From contig JADJOV010000002.1 of assembly GCA_016713585.1 (NCBI GenBank), positions 124,001-188,000 on the forward strand: a stretch of 64,000 bases of DNA. The letters run 5' to 3'. Below the pieces are notes generated by a model. It was not told the origin of the DNA. It worked only from the letters and a program-made list of their open reading frames with translations, and searched no databases. Shown here piece by piece: positions 36,476-46,669 of the stretch. Position 1 is the stretch's first letter. Each line of letters starts with the position of its first letter. A program made the translations under genes and the position numbers. This DNA is from Bdellovibrionales bacterium (GTDB taxonomy: Bacteria > Bdellovibrionota > Bdellovibrionia > Bdellovibrionales > Bdellovibrionaceae).

Positions 36476-37558
36476 TCACTTAGCACATTTGTATTTTAAC
36501 GTCAGCTGTCGCCCTGCCGGAATTTTGGGCTCAAAATTAATTTTGGGCCCATCAATTGTTTGAGTCGTCGTAAAAGCAGGTTCAATTGTCGTGGTGACGG
36601 TATCAATTGGGATACACTCAAGTGGAAATGATCCCATCGTCTCCTGAATAATACCTTTAAATAGATTTAGATTAGTTGAAAAATCTGCAGCACAAATACT
36701 TCCGATACCACCACCTGTCAAAGTTGACATACTTGAATAACTCTTTCCATAGTGACTTTTTGCTCCCGAGGCATCCTGTTCAGTCATACAAGCACTGTCC
36801 TCAGGCTTAACTATGATCGAATTGAAAGTGAATCGCTTGCTCTCGCCAAAAACCTTCTTAACCTGTGCGATTAGAGATTCAGGCTTATCCTCATCCTCTA
36901 GGAGCTTACTCTCATCCGCATAATATTCCAGAGCCTTGACCCCACCCACACTTCGTTCATCCTCGTCGGAAATCATAATGACAGCGATCGCCGAATCTGG
37001 CCGATAACACTTGTTTGTCGCAGATCTGGAAAAATGAGACCAAGCAGCCTTGATTCCGCGCTCATCATCCGTCCCAGCCCATCCGGCGCCAATATTATCT
37101 ATTGTCTTTGAAAAAACAGTCGACAGATTCGCGGTTGGCTTAAGAATCCAACCGTCGCCGGCAGCCGGGGAGTATTCTGACCAAAAAACTGAGGCGCCCC
37201 AGGTCAAAGCATTCTCCACCGTCAAGGCCCTTGTGACTGTGACACACATTTGCCAATCTATCGACGATGCCCCTAGCTCTGTCACAAAGGTCGCCATTTT
37301 TTGTGCTAATTTTTGATTATCGGGGAGCATCGAGTTGGAATCGTCAATCACCAGCAAAATATCAAGCATATTATTTGGTGGAGTCACCTTGGTCGAAAAA
37401 GTAACCTCTCGAGGTTGTCCTGATGGTGTCACCGGAGGTATAACAGGAGGATTTTGACTGGGATCCGAACCCCCTGAAAATTTAACCTGACCACAAGAAG
37501 ACAATACAGCAAGGCATGATACAAAGACACATGACATAAAGACAAACCACTTCACCAT
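36476..37558 (-). CDS. VWA-domain lipoprotein
   Basis: A 360-residue exported lipoprotein. The lipobox LAVLSSC gives the acylated Cys near residue 22, and a Pro-rich linker follows. The von Willebrand A domain carries the MIDAS motif DILLVIDDSNSM, with IAVIMISDEDER as a second metal-binding strand. Several Cys pairs suggest disulfides. ATG 37558 follows GGAG. The layout is close to the second VWA lipoprotein at 59.4-60.4 kb. The role is probably adhesion or protein binding at the envelope. Confidence 0.75.
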   Translation of the reverse strand: MVKWFVFMSCVFVSCLAVLSSCGQVKFSGGSDPSQNPPVIPPVTPSGQPREVTFSTKVTPPNNMLDILLVIDDSNSMLPDNQKLAQKMATFVTELGASSIDWQMCVTVTRALTVENALTWGASVFWSEYSPAAGDGWILKPTANLSTVFSKTIDNIGAGWAGTDDERGIKAAWSHFSRSATNKCYRPDSAIAVIMISDEDERSVGGVKALEYYADESKLLEDEDKPESLIAQVKKVFGESKRFTFNSIIVKPEDSACMTEQDASGAKSHYGKSYSSMSTLTGGGIGSICAADFSTNLNLFKGIIQETMGSFPLECIPIDTVTTTIEPAFTTTQTIDGPKINFEPKIPAGRQLTLKYKCAK

Positions 37559-37656
37559 AGTCACTCCTGACCCCTCGTATTTATATCCTACCCGATTTTT
37601 TTGAGAGACATAAGTCTAGGATTCGTTTCCCCAAACTAAACCCTTAAAATCTCGAC

Positions 37657-37686
37657 TTGAGACAGGTCTTGATCTCTCGATAAAAT
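37657..37686 (+). promoter_or_regulatory. Predicted sigma-70 promoter
   Basis: TTGAGA, 18 bases, then TAAAAT, each box with five of six consensus positions. It lies about 20 bases upstream of the GTG of the DUF2802-like gene and matches the gap well. Confidence 0.55.
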
Positions 37687-37706
37687 AAAGAACAGGGGGT
37701 TTTTCT

Positions 37707-38456
37707 GTGAATACATGGGCCATGCTTCAAGTCCTAGGGTTTATTGTGCTCTCAACTGGGTTAATTGCGGTTTGGATTCGCCTGCATCGCCCCACCAAGG
37801 ACGATCCAAGACTCAGTCGTGGATTGCAGCTTCTACAAAGTAAAATCGCAGTCCTAGAAGACCTCTCTGATCGAACCGAGACTCAAGCGCAGCAACTGAC
37901 AGCGCTACTTGAAAATAAATGTAAACAAATTCAAGAGAAATTAATTCAAGCAGATCAGCAGCTCTCGCGAATAGACCAGAGCCTCAAAAAAAGTCTCGAG
38001 ATAACTGAGATTTTTCAGGATCGAATTCCCCATCAAGAAATCATTGAACGTCAGAATACTCTCAAATATGTGAAAGCAGCAAAAATGGCCCACGAAGGTC
38101 GCTCGGTGGCAGATATTCAAAAGAAAGTCGACCTTCAACTCAGCGAAATCGAATTTATTACGAAGGTCAACCGTGACCAACTTATGTTTGCTGAGGACAG
38201 CCTTCCTTCCTGGGCTCAATCCGATTCCACAACTCATATCACCGCCCCGCTCGAGCGCAATCCTCGGACTCCAATCCAGGCGGCGCCCCTGCCGTCAGCG
38301 GTGACGTCGGTAGCTGCGCCAGCAGACAAAATAAGCACCCAAGCAGTCCCAACGCCAACACCGAACGCGCAGACAACCATCGTTCAAAATGGCCGGACAT
38401 TGACTGTCAAACCCTTCGAATTTAAGAAAATAAATTTGAATGGAAATTTATCCTAA
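37707..38456 (+). CDS. DUF2802-like membrane-anchored coiled-coil protein
   Basis: A 249-residue protein with one N-terminal membrane helix (MLQVLGFIVLSTGLIAVWI), a coiled coil over about residues 40-105, and a segment KYVKAAKMAHEGRSVADIQ that looks like the DUF2802 helix-turn-helix-like motif. The tail is rich in Pro, Ala and Thr. GTG 37707 follows AGGGGG. DUF2802 proteins often occur near motility genes, but no such genes are close here, so the function is unknown. Confidence 0.6.
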   Translation: MNTWAMLQVLGFIVLSTGLIAVWIRLHRPTKDDPRLSRGLQLLQSKIAVLEDLSDRTETQAQQLTALLENKCKQIQEKLIQADQQLSRIDQSLKKSLEITEIFQDRIPHQEIIERQNTLKYVKAAKMAHEGRSVADIQKKVDLQLSEIEFITKVNRDQLMFAEDSLPSWAQSDSTTHITAPLERNPRTPIQAAPLPSAVTSVAAPADKISTQAVPTPTPNAQTTIVQNGRTLTVKPFEFKKINLNGNLS

Positions 38457-38474
38457 CCGTGATCAGCCTAGAAT

Positions 38475-38678
38475 TTAGTGAGCTTTTTCAGCAGCAAGAT
38501 CTCCGCCAAAGTCTTCGTCGGACTCACTTTCACTAGCTAGTTCAATATTATGAGCCAAATCTGGAAGTTCTGCTATGTACTTATCTACTTCTGCCTTTGT
38601 TAAGACTCCACGATGAATATGAATCTCGATAAGTCGTTTGTCATATCTTAGGTTCTTAATGGCTTTATCGAGAGACAT
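38475..38678 (-). CDS. Small acidic hypothetical protein
   Basis: A 67-residue protein with a strong Shine-Dalgarno sequence (AGGAGGAG) before the ATG at 38678. The first half is basic and helical (SLDKAIKNLRYDKRLIEIH), and the second is acidic (ELASESESDEDFGGDLAA). The gene is convergent with the DUF2802-like gene. No family recognised, but the coding signal and ribosome binding site make it credible. Confidence 0.6.
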   Translation of the reverse strand: MSLDKAIKNLRYDKRLIEIHIHRGVLTKAEVDKYIAELPDLAHNIELASESESDEDFGGDLAAEKAH

Positions 38679-38867
38679 AGTCTCCTCCTGCGGGTTTTTC
38701 TGTGGTTAATTCAGTGGAATCTTCTATAGCAAACATATGGACTAGCATCAATTCCAATATTTAGGCCCGGAGGAATCCCCCGACTTTCGTTCATTATCAA
38801 CGACGAGCCTCAAGTTACGGGATTTCTTCTTGATCTTCTGATTCCATTGAAATCTCAAAACATAGTT

Positions 38868-39511
38868 CTAAAACCGTAAAAAGAAAAATCCCACCACTAG
38901 GCCACCAAGGTGAGCCAGATAAGCCACCTCTCCTCCCCGCCGACTCGATGAGACTAAGGAAGCAAGCTGAATAAAACCCATCAACATCACGAAATAACGA
39001 GCTTTCATTGGAAACAGCATAAAGAAGTAAATCATCCGTTCGCCAAACACCATTCCATAGGCTAACATGAGTCCAAAAAGAGCTCCAGAGGCCCCAACCA
39101 CAGAAACATATAACTCTGCTTGTCCGCCCGAGTATGCGGCAAATGCTGCAACTCCACCACAATAGAGAATGGCCGCCCCGATGCCACACACGAGATAATA
39201 AGTCAGAAAAAACCGAGAACCCCAACGTTGCTCCAATTCAGAGCCAAAAAACCACAAAGTGAGCATATTAAACAACAAATGGGTGACCCCATCTGTGGAA
39301 TGCAAAACATATAGGTGACAACTTGCCAAATTTTGAACTCATAAAAAACCTGAATTGGCACCAAATTGAATATTCCGGTAAAGGGAACTTTACCAAACGA
39401 CTCCATCAAAATTTGAAAAATAAACCATATGCCGACATTGAGAATCAAGAGCCACTTTACGGTCTTGGTCAAAGGCACACTCATTTGCATATTCATTCCA
39501 GCTTTACTCAC
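38868..39511 (-). CDS. Rhomboid family intramembrane serine protease, frameshifted
   Basis: A polytopic membrane protease of about 214 residues. The first frame starts at GTG 39511, overlapping the HIT gene stop, and has the first membrane helix WLLILNVGIWFIFQILM. An A run at 39304-39307 is one base short. The second frame carries LHSTDGVTHLLFNMLTLWFF, the catalytic Ser in GASGALFG and the catalytic His in AHLGG. The joined protein has the six-helix rhomboid layout. It cleaves membrane proteins within the bilayer; its substrate is unknown. Confidence 0.85.
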
Positions 39512-40104
39512 GGAGAGACTCCCACAGTTTTAAAATACTCTACAAACCGGGTGTATGTCTGCTCCAGAGTCTCAACCACGACCTTAGTCTCTGCAATTAA
39601 TGGAAAAAAATTAAGATCCCCGACCCACCTTGGGACCAAGTGATAGTGAATATGATCCGGAATCCCAGCCCCAGAGGCCTCACCATGATTCATACCTAGA
39701 TTGACTCCTGCCGGCAAATAGATCTTTTCAATCGCGACGAGCGCGACCCTCAAGGTTTGATGTAGATCTTGATATTCAGAATCACTCAATTTCAACAAAT
39801 TTCCACAATGTGCTCTCGGAAGAACAAGCAAGTGACCTGGATTATATGGAAATTTATTTAATAAAATCATAGAAGACTTAGTTTTATGAATACATAAAGT
39901 TTCTAAAGACATCTGGGCTTCTGCCGCCGAACAAAAAACACAACCTTTTGTGGGAACTAGCTTTCGAACATAGGTCATTCGATCTGGACGAAACAAAACA
40001 TTTCGAGGCCTTGCCGCTGAGGGTCTTGCCTTTGACGATTCTGTCTCTGACCGCCTTGTTCCTGACTTTCCTTTTGTTTTTCGATTTCTATCTGAAGAAG
40101 TCAA
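39508..40104 (-). CDS. HIT family hydrolase
   Basis: A 198-residue histidine-triad protein, probably an AP4A-type hydrolase or adenosine phosphoramidase. The core contains CVFCSA, FPYNPGHLLVLPRAH and the triad HIHYHLVPRW. The first 42 residues are basic and low-complexity, so the true start could be the ATG of MTYVRKLVP 126 bases downstream; the TTG at 40104 follows the sppA stop by nine bases. It overlaps the rhomboid start by four bases, placing both in an operon after sppA. Confidence 0.85.
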   Translation of the reverse strand: MTSSDRNRKTKGKSGTRRSETESSKARPSAARPRNVLFRPDRMTYVRKLVPTKGCVFCSAAEAQMSLETLCIHKTKSSMILLNKFPYNPGHLLVLPRAHCGNLLKLSDSEYQDLHQTLRVALVAIEKIYLPAGVNLGMNHGEASGAGIPDHIHYHLVPRWVGDLNFFPLIAETKVVVETLEQTYTRFVEYFKTVGVSP

Positions 40105-40113
40105 GGTTCCCGC

Positions 40114-41096
40114 CTATTCTTCACCTGTGTCTGTAGCTTTCTCTGGCCAAAATCCCGGCATCAAATACAAGGGCTGATTGAGTAAATCGGCTCTAATCAC
40201 TTGGTGAAGGAAACCGTCAACGACGGCCTGACCGTTCAATCTTTTGGTCAATGAATTTAGTGGATCTTCCTCGGTCCCGTCACCCAAATCCCAAAGGCTT
40301 CTCTTCTTTTTTGGAATTTCAAAATCTCATAATCCTTGCCGAGATTAGCAAGTTCGGCCGTCAGTCTCACAGCGTCTTCGTAGGTTCCCTCTTTGTCAGC
40401 AAAACCCAATTTGACCGCCTTGGCACCCGTCATCACTCGCCCATCGGCATATTCACTCACAAGTTCTTCTTTCAAATGACGACCTTCAACCACCGCACTT
40501 TTAAACTGCGCATAGACTTCATTTATCATATCTTGAAAAAGAGCCCTTTCATCGTCGCGCATAGCCCTATATTCAGATCCCGAGTCCTTAAACTTTCCCG
40601 AAGTAATAGAATATCTAGATACCTTAGCCCAATCATAAAGCTTTTCAAGATTTGCAAATTCCATAATCACACCAATAGATCCAACCAAAGCTCCAGGAGC
40701 TACCACAAGTTTGTCGCAGGCCATCGCCGCGTAGTAGGCCCCACTGGATATACCCCCAGTCGACACACATACAATTGGTTTTTTGATTTCTCCCCGAAAT
40801 CGCTTGAGTTCAGAAAAAATCTCTTGGGATGGACCAACAGCCCCTCCCGGCGAATTAATTCTGATCAAGATTGCCTTAATGTGCTGATCGTCTTTGTAGT
40901 CCTTCAAATGCTTTAGGAACTTTTTCCCGTTCATAATAACGCCGCTCAGGTCCATATGCAAAATAGACTTGTGCTTGACGACTTTTTTGGGGGGCTCTGA
41001 TTCAAAGTATTGGATGCCCATTTTAAAAAGTGTCACCAACACTATAAAAACAGCGATCACAACCAGGATCTTTGTCAAAAAATTTGGTTTTTTCAT
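40114..41096 (-). CDS. sppA: Signal peptide peptidase SppA (short form), frameshifted
   Basis: A membrane-anchored S49 serine peptidase that degrades cleaved signal peptides. ATG 41096 follows GAGG and opens with a membrane helix (FLTKILVVIAVFIVLVTLF). The catalytic Ser is in GGISSGAYYAA, and SGKFKDSGSEYR holds the probable catalytic Lys. The frame breaks at a run at 40321-40324. One more base continues as IPKKKRSLWDLGDG and ends at 40114 with about 68 further residues. The total is about 327 residues, normal for short SppA proteins. Confidence 0.88.
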
Positions 41097-41158
41097 ATTG
41101 GCCTCGACGTGATCCCGCCATATCTTCATGGGGTTTCAAAATTAATGTGGGGTTCCCC

Positions 41159-41196
41159 AAAAAAAAAGGAAGCCCATGAAAAAGACTCCCTTTTTT
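41159..41196 (-). terminator. Intrinsic terminator after rpsA
   Basis: On the minus strand GGGAG and CTTCC pair with a G-U, followed by nine T residues. The outer A and T runs extend the stem, so it could work in both directions. It lies about 130 bases after the rpsA stop. Confidence 0.65.
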
Positions 41197-41326
41197 AAAT
41201 TATACTGTCATGGACAAGAGCGTCACTATATATCTAGTGATCACTCATCATACCCCTCTTAAGGGCTTATTCCTTGTCTGTTTTAACACCCTTGAGTTGA
41301 TCTGCAAAAGATCTCCCAAACTTGTT

Positions 41327-43021
41327 TTAAGTTGCGGTGGCCTTCTTGACGTAATCATCAACGTCAGCCTTAGAATCACGCAGCTTAACAAGCTTTGATG
41401 ACAGACCAATCTTACGGGCTTCCTTGTCAATTGAAATGACTTCCGCCTTGATAGACTCACCTACTTTGATGAAATCCTCTGGTTTGGCCACTTTTTCAGT
41501 TGTTAATTCCGAAATGTGAATCAAACCTTCGATGTCACTCTCAAGCTCAACAAAGGCACCGAAATCAGCAAGCTTAGTCACCTTCACATCGTGCTGAGTC
41601 CCAATTGCATATTTTAATTCAATGTTAGCCCATGGATCATTCTCAAGCTGCTTGAGACCCAAACTGAATCTTTCGTTGTCAATATCAACACCGAGAACAA
41701 CAGCCCTAATTTTTTGACCCTTTGTAAACATCTCTGATGGATGATTTACACGTTTAGTCCAAGAAAAATCCGAAATATGAACAAGTCCGTCAATACCTTC
41801 TTCAATTCCAACAAAGACTCCGAAATCTGTCACAGATTTAACTTCACCTTCGATAATAGTTCCAGGAGCATAACTCTCTTTGAGCTCAACCCAAGGATTC
41901 GCCATCAACTGTTTCATACCCAGGCTAATTCGACGATTCTCGGTATCAACCTCAAGGACGACAACGTGAACTTCATCCCCAACATTTACCAATTGGCTCG
42001 CGTGTTTCACGCGTTTTGTCCAACTCATCTCAGAAATATGAATGAGGCCTTCAACACCCTCACCAAGCTCAACAAAGGCTCCATACTCAGCCACAGAAAC
42101 AATCTTTCCATGGAGTTTGGCTCCAATTGGGTAAACCATTTTGACTGATTCCCATGGATCTGCATGCATTTGCTTCAGACCTAAGCTCACACGCTCTTTT
42201 TCAGTATCATACTTAAGGACTTTCACTTGAATATCATCACCAACGTTGATGATTTCAGAAGGATGCTTGACCCGACCCCAGCTCATGTCCGTGATATGAA
42301 GAAGTCCATCCATACCACCAAGATCGATAAAGGCTCCGTAGTCAGTTATATTTTTAACAATACCCTGAACAATTGATCCTTCTTTCATCGCATCAAGAGT
42401 CTGAGTCTTCAAACTCTCACGCTCCTCTTCAAGGAGAGCTCTTCGAGAAAGGACAATGTTCCCACGTTTCTTATTAAATTTAATAACTTTAAACTTATAT
42501 TTCTTACCGATGTACACGTCCATATTACGAACTGGACGAAGGTCAATTTGAGAACCTGGCAAGAAAGCTTTCACACCGATGTCAACACTCAGTCCGCCCT
42601 TAACTTTGGCGACCACAGTTCCTTCAATGACTTCTTCATTTTCTGCTGCTTTAGAAATATCAGTCCAAGCGCGAAGCATATCAGCTTTGTCCTTAGACAA
42701 AACAACCATTCCATTTTCGTTTTCAATTCGGTCAATCAAAACCTCAACCTGATCGCCAGGCTTCACGTCTCGAACTCCGTCAACGACTCTAAACTCGTTA
42801 ATTGGAATCAAACCTTCTGATTTGTAATTGATGTCGACAAGAACATAGTCCGTCTGAACTTCGACCACATTTCCTGAAACGACATCTCCAACCTTAAAGT
42901 CTTGATCTTTAACTGAAGCTTCAAAAAGCTTGTCAAAATCGGACCCCGATCGAATTGTCTGCTCGCCTGGATTAGCTGGCACGCTTGAGTCTTCAGCATC
43001 CAAAAAAGCAAGAACTTGCAT
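41327..43021 (-). CDS. rpsA: 30S ribosomal protein S1
   Basis: S1 unwinds mRNA and helps it bind the 30S subunit. The 564-residue protein has six S1 RNA-binding repeats, each seen as variants of GAFVELG or GVFVGIEEG with GLIHISEMSWTK. The last two end the protein with KIGLSSKLVKLRDSK. The ATG at 43021 is taken as the start, with a weak Shine-Dalgarno sequence. A strong AGGAGG about 65 bases upstream has no start codon nearby, although the frame stays open to 43117. rpsA leaders often lack strong sites because S1 controls its own translation. Confidence 0.9.
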   Translation of the reverse strand: MQVLAFLDAEDSSVPANPGEQTIRSGSDFDKLFEASVKDQDFKVGDVVSGNVVEVQTDYVLVDINYKSEGLIPINEFRVVDGVRDVKPGDQVEVLIDRIENENGMVVLSKDKADMLRAWTDISKAAENEEVIEGTVVAKVKGGLSVDIGVKAFLPGSQIDLRPVRNMDVYIGKKYKFKVIKFNKKRGNIVLSRRALLEEERESLKTQTLDAMKEGSIVQGIVKNITDYGAFIDLGGMDGLLHITDMSWGRVKHPSEIINVGDDIQVKVLKYDTEKERVSLGLKQMHADPWESVKMVYPIGAKLHGKIVSVAEYGAFVELGEGVEGLIHISEMSWTKRVKHASQLVNVGDEVHVVVLEVDTENRRISLGMKQLMANPWVELKESYAPGTIIEGEVKSVTDFGVFVGIEEGIDGLVHISDFSWTKRVNHPSEMFTKGQKIRAVVLGVDIDNERFSLGLKQLENDPWANIELKYAIGTQHDVKVTKLADFGAFVELESDIEGLIHISELTTEKVAKPEDFIKVGESIKAEVISIDKEARKIGLSSKLVKLRDSKADVDDYVKKATAT

Positions 43022-43193
43022 TTTTTCTTTCTGAGACTTCGTCTGAGACTTAATGGCTTGTTTTACGATATTGTTGATACTAACCTCCTGATGAATGGGA
43101 CCTCTTGGGCTCCACATTCAAATTAGTTCTGTGGTTGTAAATGGGAGGTCTGGGGGTTGTCAAAGCCTTTTCGATGGCTGAAAGAACGATCCC

Positions 43194-43718
43194 TTATATT
43201 CCGGCCTTATGTCTTTCATCATCATCAACATGGCTCAAAATTCCGCCCTTCAGGTTTGGTCGATAGGCCAAATAGTTGATGTCATAGATGAATTTGCTGC
43301 CCGCCACCCCTGGAGTCTGCCACTCTGGCCCGAGACGAACGGCATCGACTGGGCATGCTTCCTCACAAAAGCCACAAAAAACACAACGAAGAATATCTAT
43401 TTCGTAGGTTGTTGGGAACTTTTCAACTGAGGGATCCTGATGCTCAGAGGCTACTATTTTAATACACTCTGCAGGGCAATTGGTCGCACATAACATGCAG
43501 GCCGTACAGCGAAGACTGCCGTCCTTTTTCACAGTGAGAACGTGATTTCCCTTAAAGCGAGAACTGTACTCATACTTTTCTTCAGGGTAATTCACGGTCG
43601 TCATTTGTTTTCTATTAAATAAATTCTTTAGAAGGTGCTTCATGGTAATCGTCAAACCACCCAGAATTCCCGGAAGGTACCACTTAGACAATTGAGAATT
43701 ATTCTGAACCACACTCAT
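43194..43718 (-). CDS. nuoI: NADH-quinone oxidoreductase subunit I
   Basis: A ferredoxin-like subunit of 174 residues that carries the N6a and N6b clusters. Both motifs are complete: CTACMLCATNCP and CVFCGFCEEACP. The ATG overlaps the nuoG stop by four bases. It passes electrons from the peripheral arm toward quinone. Normally nuoH lies between nuoG and nuoI; here it does not. Confidence 0.95.
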   Translation of the reverse strand: MSVVQNNSQLSKWYLPGILGGLTITMKHLLKNLFNRKQMTTVNYPEEKYEYSSRFKGNHVLTVKKDGSLRCTACMLCATNCPAECIKIVASEHQDPSVEKFPTTYEIDILRCVFCGFCEEACPVDAVRLGPEWQTPGVAGSKFIYDINYLAYRPNLKGGILSHVDDDERHKAGI

Positions 43719-45379
43719 AAAGAGCCTTTCTTGAATACAAACTCATTCTTTTTTCGATGCTCCAGGAAAACTGTGTCGGCAGGTCTTGCCTCTTCGACAA
43801 AAAGGTCCAACTTCTCGACACCGTTTGTCCTGATGGTCCCACTTGTCGTCGTTAAATTAGAGGCAACTGCTGAATCCTCACCAAAAACGAGAAGCTGACA
43901 GGCTTCGATCACTGTCAGAGCCTCCCTCACAACTGTCGTCACCTTATTAAATTTCTGCGCAAGTCCATTGTGATTTACAAAGGTCCCTGCTTTCTCAACG
44001 AATGTCTTCATAGGGATTAACCAAACATTATTCAGATTATCCTTTTCGGAATTATCTTTATTGAGCTTGTCCATTGCCTGATTTAATGAATGATCTGCAG
44101 AGGTCAGCCAAATCAGATTCTTGGCATGACCAAAAAGGGTCTTGTTTTTTTCCAAATCCGGAAAGAGCGCGCAATTTTCAGGCCCTACGACAATCAAGGT
44201 TTCGATCTCACCACTTGCCAGTCCTGATTCCAAATCTTTCCAGGCTGCTTGAATATTGTTTTTCTCAAAAACCTTAAGAAGTCCCTTCGTATTTGGATTT
44301 TTGTCCCCACGGATAAGAAGGCCATCGAAAGTCTCAAAAGTTTCCTTATTATTTACCCAATGGTAGATCCTTGAGGTCTTCACTTGATCTACAAATGTTT
44401 TCACCAAAAATTCGTACTCCTCGACAGTCGCGTGACCCGTCACGACAATGGCGATTTTACCTGCGGGTGTCTTCTTGATGGCTAAGCCCGCCTCCAAAGC
44501 CACCGCTTTTGGAGAAAGGTCCGACCAGCCGTTCTCGGTTCTCTTTTTACCTTGAAGCAGGCGGTCCTTTCGATTGACGAACTTATAAATATCTCGTCCC
44601 TCGTCACACATCCAATAGCCATTGACCTGTTCGTTATAGACTGGCTTCACTCGGAAAAGACCTTCTTTGTTAAAGTAAACTTTAACATTACAGCCCGTCG
44701 AACATCCTGTACAAATTGTATTGGCTTCTTTGAGATACCAAACTCTTTGACGAAACCTAAAATCTTTCGAAGTCAAAGCCCCGACCGGGCAAATATCCAC
44801 AGTATTAAGTGAATACTTATTATCGAGTTTACGCCCCTCAACCGTTCCGACCTCACTTCGGTCGCCCCGATTGAAAATTCCAAGCTCAGAGGTCTTTGAG
44901 ACCTCGTCGGTGAAGCGAACACATCTGGAACACAAAATACAGCGCTCTGAATCTAAAACGACTGAGGGACCAAGATCCACGACCTTGTGTTTTTTAACTT
45001 TTTTCTCTGCCATTTCGGGATCATATTTCCCGAACTCCATATATTGCTCTTGCAATCCGCACTCACCGGCTTGGTCACAGATTGGGCAATCCAAGGGATG
45101 ATTAATCAGATGAAAATCTAAAATCCATTTAGCTCCATCTTTTACTTTTTCAGTCTTATTCGAAACCTTCATCCCTTCTGTCACTGCTGTATTGCAAGCA
45201 ATTTGCGGTCGAGGATTTCCCTCGATTTCACAAATACAAAGCCGACAAACTCCAGCGACACTCAGTCCAGGGTGATAACAATAATGAGCGATGGATTCCC
45301 CAGATTTTCGAAAGGCCTCCATAATGGTAGAGCCTTCCTTAACCTCGGTTTCTTTTCCATTAATGGTGCATTTCGGCAT
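43715..45379 (-). CDS. nuoG: NADH-quinone oxidoreductase subunit G
   Basis: The subunit carrying the N1b, N4 and N5 clusters of complex I. The 554-residue product from ATG 45379 has GAGG upstream. The N-terminal 2Fe-2S domain is CYHPGLSVAGVCRLC, then HPLDCPICDQAGECGLQ and CILCSRCVRF, followed by the start of a molybdopterin oxidoreductase-like domain with CTGCSTGCNV. It is shorter than E. coli NuoG, since the C-terminal domain is reduced. The frame is continuous with nuoF, giving an apparent NuoF-NuoG fusion that I consider artificial. Confidence 0.88.
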   Translation of the reverse strand: MPKCTINGKETEVKEGSTIMEAFRKSGESIAHYCYHPGLSVAGVCRLCICEIEGNPRPQIACNTAVTEGMKVSNKTEKVKDGAKWILDFHLINHPLDCPICDQAGECGLQEQYMEFGKYDPEMAEKKVKKHKVVDLGPSVVLDSERCILCSRCVRFTDEVSKTSELGIFNRGDRSEVGTVEGRKLDNKYSLNTVDICPVGALTSKDFRFRQRVWYLKEANTICTGCSTGCNVKVYFNKEGLFRVKPVYNEQVNGYWMCDEGRDIYKFVNRKDRLLQGKKRTENGWSDLSPKAVALEAGLAIKKTPAGKIAIVVTGHATVEEYEFLVKTFVDQVKTSRIYHWVNNKETFETFDGLLIRGDKNPNTKGLLKVFEKNNIQAAWKDLESGLASGEIETLIVVGPENCALFPDLEKNKTLFGHAKNLIWLTSADHSLNQAMDKLNKDNSEKDNLNNVWLIPMKTFVEKAGTFVNHNGLAQKFNKVTTVVREALTVIEACQLLVFGEDSAVASNLTTTSGTIRTNGVEKLDLFVEEARPADTVFLEHRKKNEFVFKKGSL

Positions 45380-46647
45380 ATGTCGTTCCTCTAACCTTTG
45401 AACGCCCTCACGGACGTAAAATTCAAATTCATCTCTAAATTTTTGAACAAAACTTAACACTGGTAACGCTGCTGCATCAGAAAGAGCACAAATTGTACGG
45501 CCTTTCATATTATCAGCAACCTTTAACAACAAATCGATATCTTGGAGGCGTCCCCGCCCCTCTAAGATCGAATGAACAATTTTATCTAGCCAGCCAGTCC
45601 CCTCTCGACAAGGAGTACATTGTCCACACGATTCATGGTGATAAAAATGAGTCAAGACTCCAAGCATGTCGACCATGCATTGCGAATCATCAATGACTAT
45701 CACGGCACCGGAACCTAACATTGTTCCCATCGCAGATAAACACTCGTAATCAAGATTCGCTTTGGCGACTTCGTCGGCGGTCAGAACTGGCGCAGAGGAT
45801 CCCCCGGGAATGACTGCTTTGAGTCTTCGTCCCGCCTTGATTCCGCCGCCCTCTTTCATGATTAAATCCATGAGCGGATAACCCAGGGGGACTTCGTAGT
45901 TCCCTGGTTTTTGCACATTCCCGCTCAATGAAAAAAGCTTACTGCCCGGCGATTTTTCAGTGCCATGCTTTCGATAGGCGGCCGCACCATCTCGAATAAT
46001 GTACTTAACCGCGGCAAGAGTTTCGACATTGTTCACAATTGTTGGTTTTCGCAAGTAACCCTGAACAGCCGGAAACGGAGGCTTCAATTTGGGTTGCCCC
46101 TTCAGGCCCTCCAAGGAAGAAATCATTCCGGTTTCTTCCCCACAAATATATGCTCCAGCCCCACGATAGACATCTAAATCATGATCAAATCCCGAACCCA
46201 GAATATTCTTCCCCAAAAAACCTGCAGCATAAGCTTCCTTAACTGCAATTCTTAAGCATTCAATTGGAAAATCATACTCTCCGCGCACATAAATATAACT
46301 TTTCTTAGATCCAATCGCGAAGGCCGATATGATCATACCCTCGATCAACTGATGTGGGGCTTTCTCCATCATCATACGATCTTTAAAGTTCCGGGCTCCC
46401 CTTCGTCAGCATTACAGAGTAAATATCGTGGCTCACCATTTTTTGGAAGGAATCCCCATTTCATACCGGTCGGAAAGCCCGCGCCTCCACGACCCCGAAG
46501 ACCCGACGCCTTCACTTCATCTATAATCTGCTGAGGCTGCATCTTGAGCGCTTTGGGTAACTCGAGATAGCCTCCGTTTTTTTTATACCCTTCGATATGG
46601 CGAAATTCTTCCAAATGGTAAAACTCGGTCAGCAACTTGACTTCCAT
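45380..46647 (-). CDS. nuoF: NADH-quinone oxidoreductase subunit F, frameshifted
   Basis: Binds NADH, FMN and the N3 cluster. The first frame (ATG 46647) has the NADH site RGRGGAGFPTGMKWGF and LLCNADEGEPGT. A three-base A run at 46385-46387 is one short, after which the second frame continues EKAPHQLIEGM, GAYICGEETG and the cluster ligands SCGQCTPCREG. The stop codon is missing and the frame runs into nuoG. One more G at 45405-45407 would restore the family ending REGR and a stop just inside nuoG. Confidence 0.9.
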
Positions 46648-46669
46648 TACTTCATTCCTCGCAATATAT

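Noticed and set aside
43715..46375. An 886-residue NuoF-NuoG fusion protein
   Set aside because: The junction contains a normal nuoG start and ribosome binding site, and a one-base change restores the usual nuoF ending. Treated as two genes.
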